Shown: positions 22,201 to 32,487 of the stretch, piece by piece | Position numbering within the stretch: position 1 is the stretch's first letter | Layout of the letters: every line of letters begins with the position of its first letter | NCBI RefSeq assembly: GCF_937616625.2 | Contig: NC_065571.1 | Coordinates: 28,408,201 to 28,472,200 of the forward strand | DNA length: 64,000 bases | Source of the DNA: Mercurialis annua | Taxonomy: Eukaryota; Streptophyta; Magnoliopsida; Malpighiales; Euphorbiaceae | Direction of reading: 5' to 3' | The notes under the pieces: model-generated | What the model saw: only the letters and a program-made list of their open reading frames with translations | What the model was told of the DNA's origin: nothing | Databases searched by the model: none | Program-made: the position numbers and the translations under genes

Positions 22201-23467
22201 AACAAAACCAAACGTTTCACCTTTTTAGCGATTTAATCCAAACGTTTGCAAACGTTACAACACAAATCCAAACATTTCACATTTCTAGCGATTTCAGCCA
22301 AATGTTTACAAATGTTATGAAACAAATTCAAAGATTTCTCCTTTTTAGCGATTTAAGCCAAACGTTTACAAACGTTACGAAAAAATCCAAACGTTTCACC
22401 TTTTTACGGATTTAAGCGAAACGTTAACAAAGTTACGAAACAAATCCAAAAGTTTCACATTTTTAGCGATTGAAATGAAACATTTACAAATGTTATGAAA
22501 AAAATCCAAACGTTTCCCATATCAATTTAAACCAAACATTTACAAACGTTAAGAAACAAAACCAAGAGTTTCACCTTTTTTAGCAATTTAAGCCAAACAT
22601 TTACAAAACGTTACGAAACAAATCCAAACTTTTCACCTTTTTAGCGATTTAAGCAAAAGTTTACAAACGGTACAGAACAAATCCAAATGTTTCACCTTTT
22701 TAGTGATTTAAGGAAAATGTTTTCAAACGCTACGAAACAAATCTAAACGTTTCACCTTTTTAGCAATTTAAGCCAAACGTTTACAAACGTTATGAAACAA
22801 ATCCAAACGTTTCACCTTTTTAGCGGTTTAAGCCAAACGTTTGCAAACGTTACGAAACAAATCCAAATGTTTCCCCTTTTTATCAATTTAACCCAAACGT
22901 TTCCAAACGTTATGAAACAAATCCAAGCATTTCACCTTTTTAGCTATTTAAGCCAAACGTTTACAAATGTTGCGAAAAAATCCAAACGTTTCACCTTTTT
23001 AGCGATGTAAGCCAAACGTTTACAAACGTTACGAAACAAAACCAAACATTTAAAACATTACCAAACAAATTCAAACGTTTGACATTTTTAGCGATTTAAG
23101 CCAAACGTTTACAAACGTTACGAAACAAAACCAAGCGTTTCACCTTTTTAGCAATTTACGCCAAACGTTCACATACACTACTAAACAAATTCAAGCGTTT
23201 CCCCTTTTTTGCAATTTAAGTCAAACGTTTGCAAACTCTACAAAACAAATCCAAGTTTTTCAGCCTTTTAGTGATTGAAGCCAAACGTTTACAAACGTTA
23301 CGAAACAAATCCAAACGTTTCAGCCTTTTAGTGATTGAAGCCAAACGTTTACAAACGTTACGAAACAAATCCAAATGTTTCACCTTTTTAGCGATTTAAG
23401 CCAAACATTTACAAAGTTTATGAAACAAATCCAAATGTTTCACCTTTTTAGCGATTTATGCCAAATG
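13222..23467 (+). repeat. 60-bp satellite array, block I
   Basis: This is a tandem array with a monomer of 60 bp. The unit is made of decamers AAACGTTTAC, AAACGTTACG, AAACAAATCC and AAACGTTTCA followed by CCTTTTTAGC GATTTAAGCC. Copies vary mostly where CG becomes TG or CA. Variants include a shorter unit with CCCATATCAATT (for example near 14238, 15760, 16566, 18762, 20479 and 22517) and a 90-bp unit with an extra 30 bases (near 13741, 14588, 15308, 16109, 17863 and 20151). A segment from 16306 recurs about 2.19 kb later at 18499. The period is divisible by three, so one frame stays open for up to a hundred codons or more. I regard these frames as a by-product. Confidence 0.95.
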
Positions 23468-25893
23468 TGTCACGACCCAAAATATTGAGCCGAGACTGGC
23501 GCTAGGGAATGGGAGTGGTAGCTCCGAAACCCGTAGAAAACCTAAAACTAGTAATAATTTTTTGCAATTAAAAGAATAATATTATATATAAAACATTTTC
23601 AGAAAAACTGTTTTAGATAATACAATTATAAATATTAAAGTATCATATTATAGTTTACATTCAATTTAATTATTTGAAATCAATCCTTATATTGAAGCCT
23701 ACTGACTACTCCAGCTCTAGGAATTCATACTTGTGCAAGTCCAACGACTTCTGGCACAATGAAGATGGTTTGTCTTATCCCACTCCGACTACCTGCAAAG
23801 ATCAGAGTGAGGGGTCAGTATTTGGGAAAATACTGAGTGAGTTTGCAAGTTACTAATGGTATTATAAAAATATAGCATCGCATGCTTAATACGTATGTAA
23901 ATTCCATACATGATATAAGTACACAACAAACATTTCTAAGTAACAGACTCTATCGAAACTCTAATCCTTGATTTGCCAAACGTATATAATTGAATAAACC
24001 TGATCCAAATGGTCCGACCCGGGAGTGTTTACACTCAACCACGTCAGTCGCGACCAATCTCTTAATTCCAAAGTGTGAGTCCAACTCACTAGTGGGTCCA
24101 ACCCACTAGATACGGGGATCAAGTTACTTTAACCGAGTTCACTCACGTGGGGCTCAGGTTATTCTAACCGAGTTCACTCTCGTATCGCATACTTATTCAA
24201 ATTCTCGTAATTGTGCGTATCTTATCTTATCACAAACAATCTAATTAAACTAGACTGACTCACTAGTAATCTCATAGCCAATTGACACTCAATAGGTAAT
24301 TGGTCTCTTCGGACCGCACACTAGATACTCATATTCAGAACAACGAATACAACATCATTCATATAATTAAATTCATCAAACATAATATGTTATACAAGGA
24401 ATTCATCTTCATGCAATGTATTGATAATAATATTCATAATATATGAAAATAACTTTTTATAATAATAATACGCAAAAGTAAATTGCCACTCACAGTGACC
24501 GCTATCCAAAACTGCATTATCATCGTCCGATCACGTAGGTTCCGTGCATTGTTTGATCTCGTAGCTACTGTAGCTCGACGGCATGGTAGCCTAACGATAC
24601 ATCCATTTACTATTCAAATCATATATACGTTTAATTAATAAACGTAATCTTAATGCTAAAACTCTAAGTTATAAACTTAGATTAATTCTATCTTAACATG
24701 GTTTGTAACCTCGTTAATCTTGTACTCATTTGATACCATTCGTTGTACTCAACGAATCGATGAAACTTCGTTAGAAAAATCCATTTAGGAACCCTAATTC
24801 GAATTGTCAAGTTTGACTATCGTTTCTTTCGTTTTTGGAGTCCACTGAGTGTTTTCGTGTTAGGGTAGGTCGTGTCGGACCTCGACACGACAAGCGGGGG
24901 TTGACGGTGGCTAGGCACATCGTGCCTAGCCTCTCTCACGTCCCTCCTCCGTCGTTTTTCGCACCAAACTCCACCCAAAATCATCCCGACATGCTTAGGT
25001 AAAAATATACCTCAAAACCCAACTCCGAAACGCTTAAAAACAACGGTTTTAACATGTTTTTCGTGAGTTCGATCCAAACCGCAACGGTATAACATAAACA
25101 GCCAACTATTCATCAATTCTCACAACAAAAACGTCGACCTTACCTTGATTTGAAGCTCAAAGATGATAGAGAATTGAATTCTTTATCCATTGGCGCGAGA
25201 ATCGCTCGATTCGGACGAGAAACGGCGAAACGGCGGCGGATCGACAATGATCGTTATTTTCATTAATCTGTTTCTTTTACTTCCTCTCGATTCTTCTTTG
25301 CCCTTCCTGATTCTTATATATATATTGGCCAAAAGGTCACTTTGATCCCTCACTTCTTTAACTTAAACCATTTCTCTTTTAAACTTTCTAATGTAACCAA
25401 ATGGTTAACTTATCCTTTTAAATAGATTACTTATGTATCATTTAAATCCATATAAATAATACTAACTAAAAATTATTATTTTCCGTCAATAATCTTTTAA
25501 TTACTATTCTCGAGATTTAATTGGCTAATTTTCACTTTGGTCCTTGAACTTTTCAAAAGTTGCAACTTAGGCCAAAACGTATCCGCGTCCAAATTTTAAA
25601 AGGTTTCTGATTGACCCGAAACTTTTACCACAGATACTATAAAATATTTCGGGGACCTTGGCGAAATAATTTTCATTTCGAGATTTATATGGTTAAATTA
25701 CCACTTTAGTCCCTGAACTCTAGTTTAGGACTTTTCTTGACATTTTTCCTTTTAATTTAAATTCCAACTTTAGAAATGGAATATGATATTAAATTCAAAT
25801 AATTTCTTGGAAATTATTTCCGATATCGCCACCTTGGCGAATCAGAACTGGACACTTGGTCCAATTAAATACTTAAATATTTTGGGGTATTAC
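23468..25893 (-). mobile_element. Element B, 3' LTR (2426 bp)
   Basis: On the - strand it starts TGTAATACCCC at 25893 and ends GTGACA at 23468. A TATA-like run (TATATATATAAG on the - strand) lies at 25325-25314. The block 24549-24941 has no counterpart in the other LTR. The 60-residue open frame at 23674-23856 also occurs in the other LTR only because it is LTR sequence. Confidence 0.88.
24869..24931. repeat. Two perfect GC-rich hairpins in 3' LTR of B
   Basis: GTCGTGTCG (24869-24877) and CGACACGAC (24883-24891) flank a five-base loop. GGCTAGGCAC (24909-24918) and GTGCCTAGCC (24922-24931) flank a three-base loop. Both lie inside the block that is replaced in the partner LTR. Confidence 0.9.
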
Positions 25894-25929
25894 ATTCTTT
25901 CCCCATATAAAAATTCGTCCACGAATTTT
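25894..25929 (-). other. PPT and upstream hairpin, element B
   Basis: On the - strand the purine tract ATATGGGGAAAGAA (25907-25894) abuts the LTR. Two bases before it is a perfect 9-bp inverted repeat, AAAATTCGT GG ACGAATTTT (25929-25910). Confidence 0.8.
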
Positions 25930-26061
25930 CATATTCCTTTCTTACTTTAATCCCCTTTACATCTAGAAGTTTTTTTTTATAATAGGGATATCGTGTTTGT
26001 CTTACGACACTGGTCAGCGCAAGAAATCGTCATTCCAATTTCTATACTTCTTGCACTTTGA

Positions 26062-26840
26062 TGTCAGTTATCACTGACAACTTTACTTTTGATTTCTTCT
26101 CTTTGAACTTTCAGTTCCTTACCGATATCCAATGGTAGTTCGTCTTAATGACATCTTATCACTAAAGATGATAATCTTTGTCACTCGACATCTTCCTTTT
26201 ATGACGATACTAGTCGTATTCATATGTACTTACTATTCTTCGTTCTTGATTCTGTACTTTTGTTTAATACGTCTAATCCTATCATCGTTCCTTATTGAGT
26301 AATGTGAATACTCAATTAGCTCATGTTTCTTTATTTGTCTAGTCTCTTTCATATGGCCGTCATCACGGCCATATCTTTATTTATCATCGTACTGGGATCT
26401 TCATCCCATTATCCGTTATCCTCTTTGGTCTCGTTACTTCACTTTTCGTACGGAATTTCCTTTGTTATCGCCACTTATCATGATTATCCATGAGGTGAAT
26501 CCTCATGACGTATCCTTATAAGGTCTGTGTTTATTTTCCTTGTAGGGTTTTCTTGCCTTACTTCTTGTGTCAACATATATCTCGTATGTTTATTGACCTA
26601 CTTCATTTTCTTCAGCGTGACGCATCATTTTTGAAACGCCTTGTCCTTTCTTACTTCACATCGATATGTTTCATCAATCTGGTTTTCAACCAGATAAGAT
26701 TATCATATTGGTCGCTAAATTCTTATCTTAATAAGATAGCGTATGACCAATGCTCTATAAGCTTTCTTTGCTTATAATCATTAAATGAGGATCTTAATCC
26801 TCTTCCAATTATATACTTTACATCAGAATGTCCTCTGATG
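26062..26840. repeat. Cluster of short perfect hairpins in element B
   Basis: Perfect stems with short loops include TGTCAGT/ACTGACA (26062-26079), CATCTT/AAGATG (26152-26170), ATTGAGT/ACTCAAT (26294-26316), ATATGGCCGT/ACGGCCATAT (26351-26374), TGGGAT/ATCCCA (26393-26408), CATGAGG/CCTCATG (26489-26507), ATCTGGTT/AACCAGAT (26677-26695), TATAAGC/GCTTATA (26756-26776), GAGGAT/ATCCTC (26787-26802) and CATCAGA/TCTGATG (26821-26840). A nested imperfect one spans about 26708-26752. By a rough count, fewer than one 7-bp stem with so short a loop is expected in this length; seven are present. Confidence 0.8.
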
Positions 26841-29656
26841 ACGTCGTTACTTGCTTTATGCTTGATTTTTTTATTCACCATCCTTTCTCATTTCATCTAT
26901 GCTTTTCTTTTTCTCTGTTGTCTTCTTGACATTATTCGTCTTTTAACCTTCAAAGATGCTTTTAGCATTTATCGTCATAATCCAACTCTTTCTTATCTAT
27001 ATCTTCCTTCCAATTCTCAATCTTTGTTTGAATCTTAACTTCCAAATCATTTCTCTTTACTATCATGTAATGTTAAGTTTACTTCTCATTACTATCCACA
27101 ATCTCACTATTCCACTTGTTATTTCTACTTTTGTCCATATCGTAGATATACTTCTTTGTAACTTTTCTTTGACTTCTTGTCCTTAGTCAACCAATATGAT
27201 CAATAGTCTAAATGCTATGAACCTATGGTATTTTTCTTGCGTTTCTTATTCATGCTCTTATCGTGTTTCTTGATTATCTTATATTGCATTCTTTGCTTTC
27301 TTCCTCGGCGCATCTTGTCCATCGTGTACTACTTGCTTTTAATATCCACAACATCGATCATCAATAGAGAGTTGTGGCCTTTTTTGTCTAAATTTTCCAA
27401 TATAGTGGGTGTTTAATCATATATGTATTGTCTTATCGTATCGTACTAACATTATGGCCATCTGTAAAGACGATCATATGCTGGTATCACCTCTATTGTA
27501 TCTCACATTTCTGATATTTCTTGTTTCAACACTATTAACGTCGATCACCGAATGAATGATGGGTAACAATCTATTTGTCTGAATTATCAACGTAGTGCGC
27601 TCTTGATTACTTACATATTGTTCTATTGTACCTCTACTGACATCTTAACTGTCAGTGAATTCGATCCTATGTCTCTGTCCTCTTTATCATTCTTTGTTTC
27701 TATGTGTCCACGACTGCATAGATTTCCATTTCTCTAATCTCCTTGTCAACTCTGCACATGACTTTTCTCTTTTTCTTTTTCTTCGATCATTTTTATCGAG
27801 TTCCTTGCGTCATACGTAGGTTATCCGTACTTTCCTTAACTCTGATTATTTTATTATACACGTCATGTACCTTTGGGATTCCCTCGACCATACGTAAAAA
27901 GTTAGTGGGATACAGTCCCATTGGTAGCATTTCTCATGAGAAGGAGCACATTTGCTTCCCAACCTGATTCCAGGCCACTTATGCCTGACCATAGGCTATC
28001 TCTGTATCCTCCCTCAGATTGCGAAATTTCCGTACACTGAATCAGAAATACTCACTCCGGCACTTCTCGACATCAGACTCGTCTGATACTCTTCTTTCCC
28101 GAAGTTCTCTTCCTGAAGATCTTCTTGTGGGACACATCTTAATCCTTTAAGGATCATAATCAATCTTCTGTATCGATCACATTACTCTTTATTTGATCTA
28201 ACTTGAAGTCTAAGGTTTAGCACTTCACAAGTATCCATTACATTTGTACCCTTTTCAGCCTACTATTTCGCTTCATAATCGAAACCTTAAGGTGGAAGTT
28301 TCGACTCTTAATCCATTGATTGCAGTTCTTGTCGTTCATCTCTCGATCTTTTTTATTGTATACTTCGATTATTCATTTTCGTCATATCTTCTTATCTAAG
28401 TATCTTGATCTTTCCCGGCTATCCTTAACCGTAACTAATGGTAGAAAGAATTCCCCAAGTCGGGTCACAAACTTAATTCATACTATCTGATCTATCACCG
28501 CTCTAATTGCTTGTCAAACTAATCATGGGTTTAAACTTTTCATCACATCTTAATCAACAATACTATTTGTCCTTCATTCGCTCGATGTATACAAACATCT
28601 ACTTTACTTCTCTTAGAGGATCTAGCATACCGCTTGATCCGTCAAACTCCTTTAGTCTTAACTTACGTATATCACTATCAAACCTCTATAGGTGTTCCTT
28701 TATTCACATTAATACTGTCTTTGTATCCATCGTCCCATTATTGGCACACAATTCCTTATATAAGTTGCTTTTACTGCTTACTGATTCATAACGACGTTAG
28801 ATTACTGTGGCACTCCTGATGCCTGTATATTCCCACTTGTCTTGCTAGGTTCCCATTGACCTTCATCTCGTCCCCGGCCTTTATTGGTCAAATGGACTGG
28901 GTTGCATTCGCTTTTGTTACTTCAATCATCTTCTCGCGCCTCATATACTTGCTGTGCAACAGCACGCGTTCGCGCAGTTCTTTATTCATAGTATAGGGAT
29001 TATATAAAGGAATATTAATAAATTCCTTAAAATATAACCCTTACTAATCATCACGACTAATTGTTGTCCACGTATGTTGGACTTTCGGAACATCTCCTTC
29101 CTTTTGACCTTCTATGATTACGTCTTTTATTGCAAGTCTTCTGAGTGTTCTAACTCATTGTAGACTTGCAAATTATCAAAACATATACTCGCGTCGTATA
29201 TGTTATACGCAGATTACGATCGTAGCTATAAACATCTATGTTGACCGGATTCAAGAAAATCAGTGTCCCCTAGATTTCCTTGATAATGTATCATAACTTA
29301 AGTCTTGCGAGCATTCCGCTCACATGGACTTAATCAAGATTTAAGAGTATCAAAACATAACATACATGTCATATACGTTGTTAATCAGATATGCTTTACT
29401 ATCCTAACATATTTACTATTCTAATCGTATACTAGTCTGTTTAATCACGGCTAAGTTCATATCCTAGAAGCATAACTTCTATATTCTCGGAATTATAAGT
29501 ATTCGATCTTCTTGTGTCCTTGATCGGAGCTTGCTCACGAGCACTTTACTTCCGTCACAGAGTTCTGGTCTAGGTATACTTACACTAAAAACAAAACTCT
29601 TAAAAACTCTTTCAAATAAAACGACTCATTTGAAAATTCCATTTAAATCTTAGCAA

Positions 29657-29758
29657 AATTGTGCACTAGGGTGATGACGTCTCTCATCCCCAAAGAGTTG
29701 CCACATCTCACCTCTTCGTCTGAACATAATGCATATGATGCATGTCCTATTAATGCAT
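29657..29758 (-). other. Conserved two-hairpin module, element B
   Basis: On the - strand: ATGCAT, nine-base loop, ATGCAT (29758-29738), then the second hairpin at 29691-29669 with the invariant stem and loop GAGACG. The loop base differs from A and D, the stem does not. Confidence 0.65.
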
Positions 29759-30339
29759 GTATTGATGTATGTAGTGATGCATTTCTATCAATGTCGTGGC
29801 AATCATGTATTTCTGTATCGGGTCTATGCACAATTATGCTTTTTGAATCGTTAAACAAATAACATTAAAAGTTATAAACTTTCAGTTTTGTAAGTTCTCT
29901 AGACCTTTAAACTCTGTACCTGGAAAGTTCTTCAACTTCTACAACTTTACATTCCTTCTTCATACTCTTCCTGACAGTTCGATCGATCGAATCCAATAAC
30001 ATTTCTCACGTTATCTAACGCTCAGCACACATGTATATATCATCAAATCACAATCATATCCATTTTATTCTATTCATAGGAGGCAATACATCTCCTAGAA
30101 ACTTTATATACATAGGCATATCATGCACGCCTACCCAATCGAAAACGAAATACGTGTATGTATCTCATATACACGTGTCACAAGAAGCAAACAAGCGTTT
30201 CACAAATCATTTTACCGTGCTTATCACAAAGCACATCATATTAACGACTTGGATCAGACAAACCTTAACTCTATAGCTACAGTAGTTCCTAAGTTACTTG
30301 ACCGACAATTACATCTTAGCATAGGTAAGTAGACAAACT

Positions 30340-30351
30340 GCTCTGATATCA
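30340..30351 (-). other. Primer binding site, element B
   Basis: The - strand reads TGATATCAGAGC, the initiator-Met PBS with one G to A change, four bases inside the 5' LTR end. Confidence 0.8.
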
Positions 30352-30355
30352 CAAT

Positions 30356-32487
30356 TGTCACGACCTAAATTATTGAGCTGAGACCGGCGCTAGGGAATGG
30401 GAGTGGTAGCTCCGAAACCCGTAGCAAGCCTAAAACAATTAATAATTTTTCGCAATTAAAACTATAGTATTATATATAAAACATTTTCAGAAAAACTCTT
30501 TTAGATAATACAATTATAAATATTAAAGTGTCATATTAGAGTTTACATTCAATTTAATTATTTGAAATCAATCCTTATATTGGCGCCTACTGACTACTGT
30601 AGCTCTAGGAATTCGTACTTGTGCAAGTCCAACGACTTCTGGCACAATGGAGATGGTTTGTCTGATCCAACTCCGACTACCTGCAAACATCAGAGTGAGG
30701 GGTCAGTATTTGGGAAAATACTGAGTGAGTTTGCAAGTTCCTAATGGTATTATCAAAATATAGCATCGCATGCTTAATACGTATGTAAATCCTATTCATG
30801 ATATAAGCACACAACAAACATTCCTAAGTAACAGACTTTATCGAAACTCTAATCCTTGATTTGCTAAACGTATATAATCGAATCAACTTGATCCAAATGG
30901 TCCGACCCGGGAGTGTTTACACTCAACCACGTCAGTCGCGACCAATCTCTTAATTCCAAAGTGTGAGTCCAACTAACTGGTGGGTCCAACCCACTAGATA
31001 CGGGGCTCAGGTTTCTTTAACCGGGTTCACTCACGTGGGGCTCATGTTATTCTAACCGAGTTCACTCTCGTATCACATAATTATTCAAATTCTCGTAATC
31101 GTGCGTATCTTATCTTATCACAAACAGTCTAATTACACTAGACTGACTCACTAGTAATCTCATAGCCTATTGACACTCAATAGGTAATTTGTCTCTTCGG
31201 ACAGCACACTAGATACTCATATTCAGAACAACAAATACAACAACATTCATATAATTAAATTTATCAAACATAACATGTTATACAAGCAATTCATCTTCAT
31301 GCAATGTATTGATAATAATATTCATAATATATGAAAATAACTTTTCATAATAATAATACGCGAAAGTAAATTGCCACTCACAGTGACGCTATCCAAAACT
31401 GCATTATCGTCGCCCGATCAAATAGGTTTCGTGCACGGATATCGGTGTTCGCATTTTTTTAATGCATAGCGGGCTGGATGCCAAAGGCGAGACGTGGCCT
31501 CGCGTCGCGAGACTTGTCTCACGACGTGAGGCAACTGTTTCCGGCCCTCCTCCGTCATATTTCGCACCAAACTCCGCCCAAAATCATCGGGACATGCTTA
31601 GGAACAAATATACCTCAAAACCCAACTCTGAAACGCTTAAAAACAACGGATTTAACATGTTTTTAGTGAGTTTGATCCAAACCGCAATGGTATAACATAA
31701 ACAGACCACTATTCATCAATTCTCACAACAAAGACATCGACCTTACCTTGATTTGAAGCTCAAAGATGATATAGAATTGAATTCTTGATCCATTGGCGTG
31801 AGAATCGCTCGATTCGGACGAGAAACGGCGGCGGATCGACGATGATCGTCGTTTTCATTAATCTGTTTCTTTTCCTTCCTCTCGATTCTTCTTTACCCTT
31901 CCTGATTCTTATATATATATTGGCTTAAAGGTCACTTTGATCACTCACTTCTTTAACTTAAACCATTTCTCTTTTAAACTTTCTAATTTAATCAAACGGT
32001 TAACTTATACTTTTAACTCGATTACTTACGTATCATTTATATCCATAAATAATACTAACTAAAAATTATTATTTTCCGTCAATAATCTTTTAATTACTAT
32101 TCTCGATATTTAATTGGCTAATTTTCACTTTGGTCCTTGAACTTTTCAAAAGTTGCAATTTAGCCCAAAACGTATCCGCGTCCAAATTTTAAAAGGTCTC
32201 CGATTGACCAAAAACTTTTACCACAGACACTATAAAACATTTCGCGGACCTTGGCGAAATAATTTTCATTTCGAGATTTATATGGTTAAATTACCACTTT
32301 AGTCCCTAAACAATAGTTCAGAACTTTTCTTGACATTTTTCCTTTTAATTTAAATTCACACTTTAGAATTGAAATATGATATTAAATTCAAATAATTTTT
32401 TGGAAATTATTTCCGATATCGCCACCCTGACTAATCAGAACTGGACACTTGGTCCAATTAAATACTTAAATATTTTGGGGTATTACA
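30356..32487 (-). mobile_element. Element B, 5' LTR (2132 bp)
   Basis: It starts TGTAATACCCC at 32487 (- strand) and ends GTGACA at 30356. It matches the 3' LTR over most of its length with scattered substitutions. Block 31436-31544 (109 bp) stands where the other LTR has 393 unrelated bases. That block holds GCCTCGCGTCGCGAGAC at 31497-31513, facing GTCTCACGACGTGAGGC at 31516-31532 (15 of 17 pairs). A TATA-like run lies near 31910-31921. Confidence 0.88.

Larger units (their letters stand above)
25894..30355 (-). mobile_element. Element B internal region, non-coding
   Basis: These 4462 bases between PPT and LTR hold no recognisable retrotransposon protein in six frames. The + strand is pyrimidine-rich over roughly 25980-28900, so the element RNA would be purine-rich there. 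Many short inverted repeats are present, densest at 26062-26840. Others are a palindrome TTCTCATGAGAA at 27931-27942 and ATCAGAC TC GTCTGAT at 28072-28087. The conserved module lies at 29657-29758, and a motif like AGACCAGAACTCTGTG follows it on the - strand, as in A, C and D. Near the PBS, 30271-30293 resembles the leader motif AGGAACTACTG of D. Confidence 0.8.
23468..32487 (-). mobile_element. LARD-like element B, complete
   Basis: This complete LTR element on the - strand has its 5' LTR at 30356-32487, interior 25894-30355 and 3' LTR 23468-25893. Flanks are AAATG (23463-23467) and AAACG (32488-32492), a target duplication with one CG to TG change; joining the flanks restores a satellite monomer. 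No gag or pol reading frame is present. LTRs differ in length by 294 bp because of a replaced block. It is the most diverged of the four related elements A-D, but it keeps the central module and the hairpin before the PPT. Confidence 0.9.

Noticed and set aside
13369..23010. Many + strand frames encoding KQIQTFHLFSDLSQTFTNV-type repeats
   Set aside because: They are translations of the 60-bp satellite, whose length is a multiple of three; frames break at every indel and have no gene context.
13222..23467. CRISPR-like or minisatellite array
   Set aside because: There are no unique spacers; the whole 60-bp unit repeats, so this is a satellite in a plant-type genome.
23674..23856. 60-residue frame repeated at 30562-30744
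   Set aside because: Both lie in LTRs of element B; no recognisable product.
26505..29296. Series of 60-94 residue + strand frames in element B
   Set aside because: Low-complexity translations of pyrimidine-rich DNA, antisense to the element, with no shared domains.
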